Positions 1 through 9,634 are shown, counted from the first letter of the stretch. The stretch is 64,000 nt of DNA from Methyloversatilis sp. XJ19-49 (GCF_024580145.1 NZ_JANINI010000007.1:1-64000); one strand, 5' to 3'. Program-made: numbers and translations. The notes: generated by a model not told the origin, from the sequence alone.

Positions 1-1997
1 GTCGCGCCCGCTTCGGCCACCAGCTTCGCGCCCCCGTCGACCCGCTCCACCGAGTCGGCGATCAGCCCCTTGATCTCCTTGGCCGCCTGCGCGCTCCTCT
101 GCGCAAGGTTCCTCACCTCGCTCGCGACCACCGCGAAGCCGCGACCCTGCTCGCCCGCACGTGCCGCTTCCACCGCCGCGTTCAGCGCCAGAATGTTCGT
201 CTGGAACGCGATCGAGTCGATCACTCCGATGATGTCCGCGATCTTCCTGCTCGAATCCTGGATGTCGCTCATCGTGCTCACCACACGCTTGACCGTCTCC
301 GCGCCGCGCATCACCGCCTCGTTGCTCTGACGTCCCAGCTCGTTCGCCTTCAGCGCACTTTCCGCGTTCTGCTTCACCGTCGCGTTCAGCTCTTCCATCG
401 AACTGGCCGTCTCCTCCAGCGAACTCGCCTGCTCTTCGGTGCGCGCGCTCAGATCGCTGTTGCCGGCCGATATCTCCCGCGCCGCCGTGTTGATCGCCTC
501 CGTCGAATCCTTGATCCGACCCACTACCTCGCGCAGCTTGTCCACCGTCGTATTCGTGTCTTCCTTCAGCCGACCGAACGTCCCCGCGTAATCGCGCTCG
601 ATCTTTTCGGTCAGCACTCCGCGCGAAATGGCGTTCAGCACGCGAGCGGTATCTTCGAGGCCGCCGGCCACGACCGCGACGAGTTCATTCATGCTGACGG
701 CCAGCGACTTGAAGAAGCCCTGCTTGCCCTGGACATCGATGCGGTGGGTGAAGTCGCCGCTGACGGCTGCCGCGATCATGTCTTCCACCTCGCGCTCGAC
801 GACCAGTTCCTGCGTGCGTTCGGTCCATTCCGCGACCAGCCCGATGCGCTGTCCGGCATCGTTCAGAATGGGCGTGGTGACGACGTCGAAGGTGCGCGAA
901 CCGATGACCAGTTCGCTGTGCTGCACAGTGCCGACTTGTTCGGACTTGCGGACGAATGCGGGGTTGTTGCACAACGAGGCGACATTGCTACCGATGATGC
1001 GGTCCACCGAAAACGACGGAACGCTCAGCCTGACGTCATTCTCGATCTCGCGCAGTGTCTTCATCATGGTGCGGTTGGCGTAGATCACGTTGCCGTCCGC
1101 ATCGGCGATGCGCACGTTGCGGCTCACAAAATCGAGTGCCGTACGCACGCGCAGGTTCTCGGCGGACACTGCATGATCACGATCGATACGCAGTTTCAGG
1201 TCTGCCCGCATCTTGTCGAGCGCCTTAAGCAGATGGCCGATCTCGTCCAGCGCGCCGGCGTCGATCGACCGGTCCAGCATGCCGCTCGAAATCGCGTCGG
1301 CATGGCGTCCGGCGTCACGCAAGCGCGAAGCGATGCTGCGCCCGAGCCGAATGCTCGGCACGCCGATCGCCAGTGCAACGACCATCACACCGAGGATCAC
1401 CCACAAGGCCTGATCGAGAATCAGTGCATCGACCTCATCCACATAGATGCCTGAGCCGACGATCCAGCCCCACGGCGCAAAAGCGCGGACATATGAAACC
1501 TTGGCCACCGGGTCCGTCGAACCGGGCCGCGGCCACATGTAATCGACGAAGCCGGCTCCATCGGCTTTGGCGACCGCCACCATCTCAAGAAACAGGGCTT
1601 TGCCGTTCGGGTCTTTCGATCCGCCCAGATCCTTGCCTTCAAGTTCCGGCTTGGTCGGATGCATTACCATGCGCGGACCGAAGTCATTGATCCAGAAATA
1701 ATCCTCGCCGTTGTAGCGCAGTGTGCGCAGCGTAGCGATGGCCTGCCGACGCGCCTCGTCCTGCGTGAGCTCGCCGGACACGGCGCGCTTTTCGAAGGAT
1801 TCGATCACACCCCATGCGGACTCGACCGCAAAACGCGCGGCACTCTTGCGGTCATCCAGCATGTTGTCGCGCATCGCGAACAGCAGCACCGCGGCCAGCG
1901 CGACGAAAGCCGCAAGCGACACGGTAACCATCATCATGAGCCGGCGCTGCACGGTCAGGTTGCCGGAGCCAGACGAGACAGTAAATGTCTTTGACAT
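1..1997 (-). CDS. Methyl-accepting chemotaxis protein (C-terminus outside window)
   Basis: Transmembrane chemoreceptor feeding CheA through CheW. About 665 residues are visible. TM1 is at 21-42. A periplasmic Cache-type sensor at about 45-190 contains YFWIND and GIYVDEVD, typical of single-Cache (sCache_2) receptors. TM2 is at 193-213 and a HAMP region follows. A PAS-like segment at about 280-395 contains [15 protein letters not shown]. The coiled-coil signalling domain includes the hairpin region around [20 protein letters not shown]. The start ATG at 1997 lies 9 bp after cheW, so the two are probably co-transcribed. The frame is open to base 1, so the extreme C-terminus, where a CheR-binding pentapeptide would be, cannot be seen. 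The ligand is unknown. Confidence 0.95.
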   Translation of the reverse strand, partial: MSKTFTVSSGSGNLTVQRRLMMMVTVSLAAFVALAAVLLFAMRDNMLDDRKSAARFAVESAWGVIESFEKRAVSGELTQDEARRQAIATLRTLRYNGEDYFWINDFGPRMVMHPTKPELEGKDLGGSKDPNGKALFLEMVAVAKADGAGFVDYMWPRPGSTDPVAKVSYVRAFAPWGWIVGSGIYVDEVDALILDQALWVILGVMVVALAIGVPSIRLGRSIASRLRDAGRHADAISSGMLDRSIDAGALDEIGHLLKALDKMRADLKLRIDRDHAVSAENLRVRTALDFVSRNVRIADADGNVIYANRTMMKTLREIENDVRLSVPSFSVDRIIGSNVASLCNNPAFVRKSEQVGTVQHSELVIGSRTFDVVTTPILNDAGQRIGLVAEWTERTQELVVEREVEDMIAAAVSGDFTHRIDVQGKQGFFKSLAVSMNELVAVVAGGLEDTARVLNAISRGVLTEKIERDYAGTFGRLKEDTNTTVDKLREVVGRIKDSTEAINTAAREISAGNSDLSARTEEQASSLEETASSMEELNATVKQNAESALKANELGRQSNEAVMRGAETVKRVVSTMSDIQDSSRKIADIIGVIDSIAFQTNILALNAAVEAARAGEQGRGFAVVASEVRNLAQRSAQAAKEIKGLIADSVERVDGGAKLVAEAGA

Positions 1998-2006
1998 GTT
2001 TTGTAT

Positions 2007-2516
2007 TCAGTGCAGGGGGTTTTCGACAAGCGCCATGTCGGACGAAAGCATCAGCCTTTCGATATCGACCACGATGAGCATGCGGTCATCGATCGAGCCG
2101 AGTGACTGGATGTAGCGGGTATCGAGGCTGGAGGCGAACTCGGGCGGCTCGCACAGTTGCGCAGGATCGATCGACAGTACGTCGGACACGGCATCGACCA
2201 CGATGCCGACGACCCGCCCCCCGACATTCAGGATGATCGTGACGGTAAAGGGTGTGTACTCGACGACACCGACACCGAACTTGATCCTCAGATCGACGAT
2301 CGGAACAATGATGCCGCGCAGATTGATGACACCCTTGATGAAAGGCGGGGAGTGGGCAATGCCCGTCACCGCATCGTAGCCGCGGATCTCCTGCACCTTG
2401 AGAATGTCGATGGCGTATTCTTCACCACCGAGCGTGAAGGTCAGGAACTCCTGGGCGTAGCCGCCATCGACGGTACCGCTTTGTTTCGGGTGCGCTGATC
2501 GCGCCAGTTGGGTCAT
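2007..2516 (-). CDS. cheW: Chemotaxis coupling protein CheW
   Basis: Adaptor joining chemoreceptors to the CheA kinase at the cytoplasmic face of receptor arrays. The 169-residue protein is a single CheW domain, with [20 protein letters not shown] at the start and [16 protein letters not shown] in the middle. I chose the ATG at 2516 because GGAG sits 6 nt upstream. A GTG at 2540 in frame would add 8 residues but lacks a Shine-Dalgarno. It is separated from cheA by 212 bp, unusually wide for this cluster, and that gap holds a candidate sigma-28 promoter. The receptor gene follows after 9 bp. Confidence 0.96.
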   Translation of the reverse strand: MTQLARSAHPKQSGTVDGGYAQEFLTFTLGGEEYAIDILKVQEIRGYDAVTGIAHSPPFIKGVINLRGIIVPIVDLRIKFGVGVVEYTPFTVTIILNVGGRVVGIVVDAVSDVLSIDPAQLCEPPEFASSLDTRYIQSLGSIDDRMLIVVDIERLMLSSDMALVENPLH

Positions 2517-2547
2517 TGCATGCTCCGCAGCGTCTATCACTTTGGCT

Positions 2548-2575
2548 ATATCGGCCGGAACCTCGCCTGCCTTGA
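2548..2575 (-). promoter_or_regulatory. Candidate sigma-28 (FliA-type) promoter for cheW
   Basis: On the minus strand TCAA (2572-2575) is followed after 16 nt by GCCGATAT (2548-2555), one base from the enterobacterial FliA -10 consensus GCCGATAA. The -35 side is weaker: TCAAGGCA, with spacing one base longer than at motA. The element is 31 nt upstream of the chosen cheW ATG and sits in the only large gap of the che cluster. Confidence 0.45.
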
Positions 2576-2728
2576 GGACTTGCAGCGCCCGAAAGCAAAC
2601 TTATTTGCAAACTAACGATCTGCATCAGACGCCGATGCGACGGGACTGCTCCGCACCGGAGGCAGCCGGACAGCAAGGGACGGGGCCGCGATCGGCGACG
2701 CCGGAAACGGAGACTGTGCAACGACTGC

Positions 2729-4954
2729 CTACGCAGCCACCGCCATGCCGACGCGGGCCGTTTCGACCAGCGCCTGCACGTCAAGGATCAGGCCGACGTG
2801 CCCGTCGCCCATGATGGTTGCACCGGAGATGCCCACCACCTTGCGGTAATTGGCTTCCAGGCTCTTGATGACGACCTGGTGCTGTCCGACCAGGGCGTCG
2901 ACGAACAATGCGATCTTGTCGCCGTCGGATTCCAGCACCACGAGGATGCCGCGCTCCAGATCGGTCGTGCCGCCGGCCAGGCCGAAGGCATCGCGCAGCG
3001 TCAGGATGTTCAGGAATTCATTGCGCACCTGCACCAGGCGGGGCACGCCCCCGATGCTCTTGATCATGTCGGCAGCCGGCTGCAGCGACTCGACCACGTA
3101 GTTCAGAGGAATGATGTAGGTTTCATCGCCGACCGCGACCGACATACCATCGAGGATGGCGAGCGTCAGCGGCAGTCTTACCGTCATGCGCGTACCGACG
3201 CCGGTCATCGAATCAATTTCGACGCGCCCACCCATCGCCGAGATATTGCGCTTGACGACATCCATGCCGACACCGCGCCCCGACACTTCGGTCACCTGAT
3301 CGGCGGTCGAGAAGCCCGGTTCGAAGATCAGTGCCCACACGTCCTGATCGGTCATCGAATCACTCACCGCCAGCCCGCGCTCGCGCGCTTTGGACAGGAT
3401 TCGGTCACGACTGAGGCCGGCGCCGTCGTCACCGACTTCGATGACAATATTGCCGCCCTGATGGGAGGCCTTCAGCGTGATCGTGCCTTCTTCCGGCTTG
3501 CCGCGCGCAACCCGTACCTCGGGCGTCTCGACACCATGGTCGAGACTGTTTCGCACGAGATGGGTCAGTGGGTCAGCGATGCGTTCGATCAGTCCCTTGT
3601 CGAGCTCGGTCGATTCACCCGCCAGCACGAGCCTGACCTTCTTGCCCAGCTTCTGCGACAGGTCGCGCACGACGCGCGGAAAGCGCGAGAACACGGTGGA
3701 CATCGGCAGCATGCGGATCGACATCACCGACTCCTGCAGGTCGCGCGTGTTGCGTTCGAGTTGCTGCACGCCGCTCATCAGGCGTTCGAACTCGACCGGG
3801 TCGAGTTTCGACGCAGCCGACATCAGCATGGCCTGCGTGATCACCAGTTCGCCGACCAGATTGATGATCTGGTCGACCTTGTCCACGCCGACGCGTATCG
3901 ACGTCTCGGCTGCGGCGGCAGGCTTAACACTGCGCGGCGCAACGGCCTTGGGGGAGTCGCTCGATACCTCGACTGGTGCAATGACCGCGGACTCCGCCAA
4001 CGTTGCGGCGACCGGCGACACGATCGACAATCCGGCAGCGGCGTCCGGCGTGTCCATGGCAGCCTGCGCGGCAGGCGGCGAATCGAAGAAGCCGTAGGAG
4101 GGATCGCCTGCCTCGTCGTTGTCGGCTGTCGGTGCAACGGGATCGGCGTCGAATAATCCGTAACTGTCATCGACCGCGTTTGCCGCGGCTGGCGCAGCCT
4201 CGTCGAACAGACCCCACGCGGCATCACCATCGACCGATGATTCGGGCAAGGCGTCGAACAGGCCATACGCATCGTCGGCATCGGTGGCCGGTACGGTCAT
4301 CGCGAAGCTGTCGGATACGGCGACGAACTCGACCAGCTCGCGCAATGCCTCAGCGTCGACGCGCCCTTCGAATACGCCGTGCCAGCGCCCGTCCGCGCCC
4401 AGGGAAAGGTCGAGCAGGCGGCCACCAAGTGCGCCTGCCTCGCGAGCAAGGTTCTCGATCACGCCAGCCACGTCGGCCCGGTCGGAAGAGAGCAGAAAGC
4501 TGAAGCGGAAATTCGATTCTTCGGGCGGCGGCGTTGCCGCATCGGGTGCGTCTGCCGGCTCAACTGCATCGGAATACAAGGTCTTCAGCGCAGCGCACAC
4601 CTGCGCCACCCGCTGCAGATCGGCTTCGCCGATGCCACGGTGTGCCGCCACCAGATCGCGCAGCAGATCGCCGGCTTCAAGAGACGCATTGACCATGTCG
4701 GGCGTCATGACGACTTCGTGCTTGCGCACGCGATCGAGCAGGGTTTCGAGCTCGTGGGTGACCTGCGCGAGGTCGTGGAAGCCGAAGGTGCCGGCGCTGC
4801 CCTTGATCGAGTGGGCGGCACGGAAGATCGCATTCATCTCCTCGTCATCGATGCTGCCGAGATCGATGTCCAGCAGCATCTGTTCCATGTTCGACAGGTG
4901 CTCGGCGGCCTCTTCGAAGAACACCTGGTAGAACTGGCTCAGGTCCATGGTCAT
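2729..4954 (-). CDS. cheA: Chemotaxis histidine kinase CheA
   Basis: Cytoplasmic kinase that phosphorylates CheY in response to receptor arrays. 741 residues. An Hpt domain (1-110) carries the phospho-accepting His48 in AAHSIKGSAG. A linker at about 145-345 follows. Dimerisation is at about 350-410. The ATPase domain has the N box HLVRNSLDHG (465-474), G1 DDGAGL (509-514) and G2 GRGVGM (559-564). A CheW-like regulatory domain is at 600-735. The ATG at 4954 is preceded by GGGAGA. The linker holds four copies of a YGLFD-like motif near residues 230, 247, 265 and 287. These sit in Asp/Ala/Pro-rich sequence where CheY-binding P2 domains usually lie. cheY is 43 bp upstream. Confidence 0.98.
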   Translation of the reverse strand: MTMDLSQFYQVFFEEAAEHLSNMEQMLLDIDLGSIDDEEMNAIFRAAHSIKGSAGTFGFHDLAQVTHELETLLDRVRKHEVVMTPDMVNASLEAGDLLRDLVAAHRGIGEADLQRVAQVCAALKTLYSDAVEPADAPDAATPPPEESNFRFSFLLSSDRADVAGVIENLAREAGALGGRLLDLSLGADGRWHGVFEGRVDAEALRELVEFVAVSDSFAMTVPATDADDAYGLFDALPESSVDGDAAWGLFDEAAPAAANAVDDSYGLFDADPVAPTADNDEAGDPSYGFFDSPPAAQAAMDTPDAAAGLSIVSPVAATLAESAVIAPVEVSSDSPKAVAPRSVKPAAAAETSIRVGVDKVDQIINLVGELVITQAMLMSAASKLDPVEFERLMSGVQQLERNTRDLQESVMSIRMLPMSTVFSRFPRVVRDLSQKLGKKVRLVLAGESTELDKGLIERIADPLTHLVRNSLDHGVETPEVRVARGKPEEGTITLKASHQGGNIVIEVGDDGAGLSRDRILSKARERGLAVSDSMTDQDVWALIFEPGFSTADQVTEVSGRGVGMDVVKRNISAMGGRVEIDSMTGVGTRMTVRLPLTLAILDGMSVAVGDETYIIPLNYVVESLQPAADMIKSIGGVPRLVQVRNEFLNILTLRDAFGLAGGTTDLERGILVVLESDGDKIALFVDALVGQHQVVIKSLEANYRKVVGISGATIMGDGHVGLILDVQALVETARVGMAVAA

Positions 4955-4997
4955 GAACGGTCTCCCGATTGCGGATATCGACGCACGTCGCGTGCGC

Positions 4998-5363
4998 TCA
5001 GCCGATCACTTTCTTCACCACCTCGACCAGCTTCTGCGGGTCGAAGGGCTTGACCAGCCAGCCGGTCGCGCCGGCGGCACGACCCTGTGCCTTCATCGCA
5101 TCGGACGATTCGGTGGTCAGCATCAGGATCGGCGTCGCCTTGTACTGCGCCAGGCTGCGCAGATTGCGGATCAGCGTCAGTCCGTCCATGCGCGGCATGT
5201 TCTGGTCGGTCAGCACGAGGTTGACCGATTTCGACTTTGCCTTGTCCAGGCCGTCCTGTCCGTCCACCGCCTCGATCACGTCGTAGCCGGAGCTTTTCAG
5301 GGTGAACGCCACCATCTGGCGGATCGACGCCGAATCGTCAATTGCGAGCACAGTCTTTGCCAT
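4998..5363 (-). CDS. cheY: Chemotaxis response regulator CheY
   Basis: Single-domain receiver that binds the flagellar switch when phosphorylated by CheA. 121 residues. The acidic pair is Asp9/Asp10, the phosphoacceptor is Asp53 in LTDQNMP, the switch Thr is Thr83 and the conserved Lys is Lys105 in VKPF. There is no output domain. It lies between an MCP-like gene (12 bp gap) and cheA (43 bp gap) and is expected to be co-transcribed with both. No cheZ-like gene is visible between these genes, so any CheY phosphatase must lie elsewhere. Confidence 0.96.
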   Translation of the reverse strand: MAKTVLAIDDSASIRQMVAFTLKSSGYDVIEAVDGQDGLDKAKSKSVNLVLTDQNMPRMDGLTLIRNLRSLAQYKATPILMLTTESSDAMKAQGRAAGATGWLVKPFDPQKLVEVVKKVIG

Positions 5364-5375
5364 TACCTATCTCCT

Positions 5376-6566
5376 TCAGAACAGTTCAATTTCGCCTTCC
5401 CGGAAGGCTTGCTGCGCCACCGGGTTCTTGCTGTCGGCAGCTCGAAGCTGTTCCAGCACCTCATCAACCCGTTGGGCATGACTCTCTGTCGCACGCCCCT
5501 GCGCCGCAGCCTCACTCAACTCGGATGCCGCCTTCATGACCTCGTCGACATTGCCGATGCGCAACTGAACGTGTCCGATCAGCTGCGACGTCATGTCCTG
5601 GAACTGCAGGGATGTCACCGCAGTCGCCACGGCGCTATCGACACGTTCAACCGATTCACCCAGCGTTTCGATCGAGCGCTGACGTCGCTGGTGCAGCGTT
5701 TCCAGCCCGCGCACCACGCTTTCGACACGCTGCTTCGAATCGAGCGCAAACGTCATGTCCTGCCCGGCCAGAGCGGCCAGCGCGTGCTCCGTCAATTTCA
5801 CGTTGGCCTGTACGCGATCGACCAGCGTGACGATTTGCTGGCTGAATTCACTGGTCCGCGACGACAGCGTGCGCACCTCGTCGGCGACCACTGCAAAGCC
5901 TCGCCCGGCCTCGCCTGCCCGCGCAGCTTCGATGGCGGCATTCAGGGCCAGCAGATTGGTCTGTTTGGAAATGCCGCCTATTTCGCCGAGCAGCGAACGC
6001 ACACTTTCGGTTTCGCGCGCAATGCCTTCGGTCAGTTCGACCAGTTCCATGCCCAGCTTGCTGTTCTGCACGACACTGTCGACGACGCGCTGCATCGTGC
6101 CCGACGTTTCCTCGACAAAGCTTTCGAAATCGAACTGCCCATCGCCATCGCCGCTGGTCAGTGCGAGCGCGGTTGTGCGTTGACCGGTGGTTTCCGCCTG
6201 CATGCTTTGAAAGCTGTCAGTCAGGCCATTGATCGCTTCGTGCAGAAGGGTCTGAACCCGGGACAACTCCTCGGCCATATGGTCGCACTGCGACCTGACC
6301 TGAAGCGCACTGCCGGACAGCACGGCGTGGCCCGAATCAGCGTCATGCATGCGCGCGGCCTGAGGCGTGTCGGCAGACGAGGGTTTCACCCGGCTACGCA
6401 GCAAGACGATGGACGTGATCGTCCAGATTGTCGCCACGAACAGCCCCAGCGAAAGCACCGGCGCAAGCGCATCGGGTCGAAGTACGACAGCCGGCACCGC
6501 ACCGAGAACCGTGAGGCTCCATGCGGCGACAAGTGGTATCGAAATGCGGGTCATGGCTTCGAGCAT
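5376..6566 (-). CDS. Methyl-accepting chemotaxis-like protein with minimal sensor region
   Basis: 396-residue receptor-like protein. Two hydrophobic helices lie within the first ~60 residues with no periplasmic domain between them. A coiled-coil region follows, carrying the signalling tip [16 protein letters not shown], and then a C-terminal helix region with [10 protein letters not shown]. It therefore probably senses a membrane or cytoplasmic signal. A strong sigma-28 promoter lies just upstream, so it can be expressed independently of motAB as well as in the operon. The start is uncertain: ATG 6566 and ATG 6554 both lack a clear Shine-Dalgarno. Its place immediately before cheY suggests a role tied to the core Che pathway. 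Confidence 0.88.
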   Translation of the reverse strand: MLEAMTRISIPLVAAWSLTVLGAVPAVVLRPDALAPVLSLGLFVATIWTITSIVLLRSRVKPSSADTPQAARMHDADSGHAVLSGSALQVRSQCDHMAEELSRVQTLLHEAINGLTDSFQSMQAETTGQRTTALALTSGDGDGQFDFESFVEETSGTMQRVVDSVVQNSKLGMELVELTEGIARETESVRSLLGEIGGISKQTNLLALNAAIEAARAGEAGRGFAVVADEVRTLSSRTSEFSQQIVTLVDRVQANVKLTEHALAALAGQDMTFALDSKQRVESVVRGLETLHQRRQRSIETLGESVERVDSAVATAVTSLQFQDMTSQLIGHVQLRIGNVDEVMKAASELSEAAAQGRATESHAQRVDEVLEQLRAADSKNPVAQQAFREGEIELF

Positions 6567-6594
6567 TCGGATTCAGGGTAGGAAGTTGAACGGA

Positions 6595-6621
6595 GTAACG
6601 GCGGACGCGATGAAAACTTGA
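6595..6621 (-). promoter_or_regulatory. Sigma-28 (FliA-type) promoter for the MCP-like gene
   Basis: Minus-strand TCAAGTTT (6614-6621), 11 nt, then GCCGTTAC (6595-6602). Both boxes and the spacing are identical to the element upstream of motA. The -10 ends 28 nt before the ATG at 6566. The FliA consensus from enterobacteria is TAAAGTTT-N11-GCCGATAA. Confidence 0.82.
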
Positions 6622-6650
6622 CCCATTCCTTCTTCACGAATCGATGCGGA

Positions 6651-7592
6651 TCAGGGAGCTGCCGGCTCCGCTTCGCCACCGACGAGATTTTCAACGTCGA
6701 CCGACCTTCCATCGGCGAGGAACAGCTCTTCGGTCTGCTTGTTGAGCACGATGATGCTGATGCGACGGTTGATCGGGTTGTATGGGTCCTCCTTGTCGAA
6801 TGACACGATGGAGCCCATGCCGACCACGCGCAGTACCTTGTCCGGATCCATGCCGCCGGCGATCAGCTCCCGCCGCGAGGCGTTGGCGCGGTTGGCCGAC
6901 AGTTCCCAGTTCGAGAAGCCGCCGATGCCGCCGGCGAATGGCGTCGCGTCGGTGTGACCGGACAGGAAGATTCGATTCTCCACCTGGTTCAGGATCAGCC
7001 CGATTTCGCGCAGAATGACGGAGGTATAGGGTTGCAGGCGTTCGCTTGCCGAAGCGAACATCGGCCGGTTCTGTTCATCGACGATCTGGATGCGCAGGCC
7101 TTCCGAGGTCACATCGAGCACCAGTTGATTACGGAACGGCCGCAGGTCTGGATTGGCTTCGACGCGCGCTTCGATCTGGTTCTTCAGTTCGATCAGCTTG
7201 GCGCGTTCGATGCCTTCCGCCCTGGCTTTTGCGTCGTTCTCGGAATCCTTGCTGGCGGTGAGATTGAACGAACGCTTCTTTGCCTCGACCGTGCCGTACT
7301 TGACCTGGCCGGTCTGCCGCGTGAGGTCGCGACCGCCGCCCTGGATGATGCTGGAACTGTCACCCGAGCCCGACCCACCCTGCTGGGCGACCTTGAGCGG
7401 ATTCTCGAAGTATTCGGCGATGCCTTCGAGGTCGCCCTGCGCTGTCGAACCGAGCAGCCACATGAGAAGGAAGAAGGCCATCATCGCCGTCACGAAGTCG
7501 GCGTAGGCGATCTTCCACGCGCCGCCGTGCGCGCCGCCGCCGCCTTTCTTGATCTTCTTGACGATGATGGGCTGCTGGGTATCGTCGGACAT
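6651..7592 (-). CDS. motB: Flagellar stator protein MotB
   Basis: Proton-channel stator subunit anchoring MotA to peptidoglycan. 313 residues. There is a basic N-terminus, then a single TM (about 28-48) with the proton-binding Asp32 in YADFVTAMMAFF. A plug/linker region follows. The OmpA-type peptidoglycan-binding domain at about 150-290 includes SGHTDATPF and NWELSANRANASRREL. motA lies upstream with a 79 bp gap. Length and residue layout match standard MotB. Confidence 0.97.
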   Translation of the reverse strand: MSDDTQQPIIVKKIKKGGGGAHGGAWKIAYADFVTAMMAFFLLMWLLGSTAQGDLEGIAEYFENPLKVAQQGGSGSGDSSSIIQGGGRDLTRQTGQVKYGTVEAKKRSFNLTASKDSENDAKARAEGIERAKLIELKNQIEARVEANPDLRPFRNQLVLDVTSEGLRIQIVDEQNRPMFASASERLQPYTSVILREIGLILNQVENRIFLSGHTDATPFAGGIGGFSNWELSANRANASRRELIAGGMDPDKVLRVVGMGSIVSFDKEDPYNPINRRISIIVLNKQTEELFLADGRSVDVENLVGGEAEPAAP

Positions 7593-7671
7593 GGTTCAGT
7601 AATCCGGAACGGGTTTCAGGGCGGCGTTGCGCAGTCGTGACAGGGGAGACGCAAGCGGAACGGGGTCGGGC

Positions 7672-8529
7672 CTATTTGCCCTTGCGGTTCTTCACTTCGT
7701 CTTCCAGTTCCTTGAAGCTCGGGCGGTCCGGCGAATAGAGCACCTTGCGGCCGAACTCGATCGCCACCTGCGGCGCATAACCGTTCATGCTGGCGAGCAG
7801 AACCACCTTCATGCACTGATAGATCTTGCCGCCCTCTTCCATCTTCTGTTCGAGCTGCGCGGCGATCGGCGCAACGAAGCCGTAGGAAAGCAGAATGCCG
7901 AGGAAGGTACCGACCAGTGCGCCGCCGATCATCTTGCCGAGCACCGCCGGCGGCTGGCCGACGGAACCCATCACGTTCACCACGCCCATCACCGCGACGA
8001 CGATGCCGAAGGCCGGTACGCTGTCGGCGACCTTGGAGACGCAGTGCACGGCCACGTGCTGCTCCGAGTGGTGGGTATCGATCTCGGCATCCATCAGGCT
8101 TTCGATCTCGAATGCATTCAGGTTGCCGCCCACCATCATGCGCAGGTAGTCGGTCAGGAAATCGACCGCATGGTGATCGGCGAGGAATTTGGGGTACTTC
8201 GAAAAGATCGGGCTGGCTTCGGGGTTCTCGACATCGGCCTCGATGGACATCAGGCCTTCCTTGCGCACCTTGGCAAGGATTTCGTACAGCATCGCCAGCA
8301 CGTCCACATAGAAGGCCTTGTTGTACGACGATCCCTTGAACACCGACGGCAGGGCCCCCAGCGTGGCCTTGATTGCCGGCATGCCGTTGCCCGCCACGAA
8401 GCCGCCGATCATCAGACCGAAAATGGCCACGTATTCGGCCGGCACCCACAGTGCGGCCAGACTGCCATGAAGGGCGTACGTGCCGATCGAGGCGGCAAGA
8501 ACGATGACGTAGCCAATGATCAGAAACAT
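7672..8529 (-). CDS. motA: Flagellar stator protein MotA
   Basis: Inner-membrane proton-channel subunit that generates torque against FliG. 285 residues with four hydrophobic segments. The cytoplasmic loop carries the charged torque residues in the KVRKEGLMSIEADVENP region, and PAFGIVVAVMGVVNVMG precedes TM3. I chose the ATG at 8529, preceded by AGGGAAAG. The frame is open further upstream, but that extension is not MotA-like. A sigma-28 promoter lies 58 nt upstream, and the flhDC terminator lies beyond it. motA is therefore the first gene of a class 3 operon running into motB and the che genes. Confidence 0.97.
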   Translation of the reverse strand: MFLIIGYVIVLAASIGTYALHGSLAALWVPAEYVAIFGLMIGGFVAGNGMPAIKATLGALPSVFKGSSYNKAFYVDVLAMLYEILAKVRKEGLMSIEADVENPEASPIFSKYPKFLADHHAVDFLTDYLRMMVGGNLNAFEIESLMDAEIDTHHSEQHVAVHCVSKVADSVPAFGIVVAVMGVVNVMGSVGQPPAVLGKMIGGALVGTFLGILLSYGFVAPIAAQLEQKMEEGGKIYQCMKVVLLASMNGYAPQVAIEFGRKVLYSPDRPSFKELEDEVKNRKGK

Positions 8530-8586
8530 GGACTTTCCCTGTGTATGACGGATGTTCGGGGCATCAGGTACCCGGTGCCTGTTGGT

Positions 8587-8613
8587 GTAACGGCACCGCA
8601 TTGCGAAACTTGA
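8587..8613 (-). promoter_or_regulatory. Sigma-28 (FliA-type) promoter for motA
   Basis: Minus-strand TCAAGTTT (8606-8613), an 11-nt spacer, and GCCGTTAC (8587-8594). It lies between the flhDC terminator and motA. Enterobacterial motA is a classic FliA target, which makes this the best-supported of the sigma-28 sites here. Confidence 0.85.
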
Positions 8614-8669
8614 TTGTGATTCCCCGACCACCGGCAACCACCGGAAACCCGCACCTGTGGCGACTGCAC

Positions 8670-8703
8670 AAAAAAAAGCCGCCACGGGTTGCCCCGCGGC
8701 GGC
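8670..8703 (-). terminator. Rho-independent terminator after flhDC
   Basis: On the minus strand an 11-bp GC-rich stem (one G-U pair) with a 4-nt loop is followed by eight T residues. A second small hairpin with a 6-bp stem and GAAA loop lies just upstream of it (8709-8724). It separates the flhDC transcript from motA. Confidence 0.9.
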
Positions 8704-8755
8704 GAGCCCCTTGCTTTCGCAAGGAGGAGGTCAGACAGGAGAGTAGAACGGGTTG

Positions 8756-9295
8756 TCAGGCGGCGATCAGGGCCTCGCGCGCGCGCCGCGTCTTGCCGGC
8801 GCGTGCCGGGATGTGGCACAAGCCGCAGACGTAGCTTGATTTCGGATCGTAGGCGTGCGCCACGAAATGACCGCCGCAGCAGGTGCAGGGCGTGCGCTGA
8901 AGCAGCTTGGCGTCGAAGAAGCGCACCAGTGTCCAGGCGCGGGTCAGGCTCAGCACCTCTTCCATGTCGTGCGTCTGCACATGTTCCTGATACAGGCGGA
9001 ACGCCTTCACGATGCAGTCGAGCTGCGATCGCTCGGTGTTCTGCTTGAAGAAGGAGAAGAAGGACATGAACAGCGAGGCGTGAATGTTCGGTTGCCAGGT
9101 CATGAACCAGTCGGTCGAGAAGGGCAGCATGCCCTTGGGCGGCGAAACACCCTTCACTTCCTTGTACAGCTTGAGCAGACGCTCGCGCGACAGGTGGGTT
9201 TCGGCCTCCAGCAACTGCAGGCGTGCGCCGAGCTTGATCAGGTCTGCCGCCAGGGCAATTTCACGACCTTCCGAAACGATGCTTTTGTTCTTCAT
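8756..9295 (-). CDS. flhC: Flagellar transcriptional activator FlhC
   Basis: Partner of FlhD in the heterohexameric master activator of flagellar class 2 genes. 179 residues. The four zinc-binding cysteines are Cys137, Cys140, Cys157 and Cys160 (CTCCGG and VCGLC), at the same positions as in E. coli FlhC. flhD ends 18 bp upstream and a Rho-independent terminator follows, so flhDC form their own transcript. Betaproteobacteria are split between FlhDC and FleQ-type control; this organism uses FlhDC. Confidence 0.96.
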   Translation of the reverse strand: MKNKSIVSEGREIALAADLIKLGARLQLLEAETHLSRERLLKLYKEVKGVSPPKGMLPFSTDWFMTWQPNIHASLFMSFFSFFKQNTERSQLDCIVKAFRLYQEHVQTHDMEEVLSLTRAWTLVRFFDAKLLQRTPCTCCGGHFVAHAYDPKSSYVCGLCHIPARAGKTRRAREALIAA

Positions 9296-9313
9296 GACCT
9301 TGAACCCCTTGAA

Positions 9314-9634
9314 TCAGGAAACTGCTTCGACCGGCTGGGCGCAGGCCAGAATCGTGGCATGCAGATGGGAGGTCGCTGCATCGCGACCGTGGCTCGACAG
9401 CAGGCCCAGCAGGACGCGATCGTCGAAGCGCAGGCGGCACAGCATCATGTTGGCGCTGGCCATCTTCAGGACCTGGGCCGGCGACAGCGACTCGATCATG
9501 TCGGCCACTTCTTCGCTGACACCGAGGCGGAACATGGCTGCGTCGCGATCTTCGCGGATCATCTGTTGAGCGAGCATGAGGTAGGCAAGATTCAGTTCCC
9601 TGATCTCGTTGAGCAAACCGGTTGTCTTCATCAT
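9314..9634 (-). CDS. flhD: Flagellar transcriptional regulator FlhD
   Basis: Top-level flagellar regulator acting with FlhC. 106 residues, helical. It has the family signature LNLAYLMLAQQMIREDR near the N-terminus and the conserved Cys in MMLCRLRFDD. Two adjacent ATG codons (9634 and 9631) follow AAGGGA; the second has the better spacing. The 201-bp upstream region carries a 19-bp palindrome and is where environmental control of motility is expected. Confidence 0.95.
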   Translation of the reverse strand: MMKTTGLLNEIRELNLAYLMLAQQMIREDRDAAMFRLGVSEEVADMIESLSPAQVLKMASANMMLCRLRFDDRVLLGLLSSHGRDAATSHLHATILACAQPVEAVS

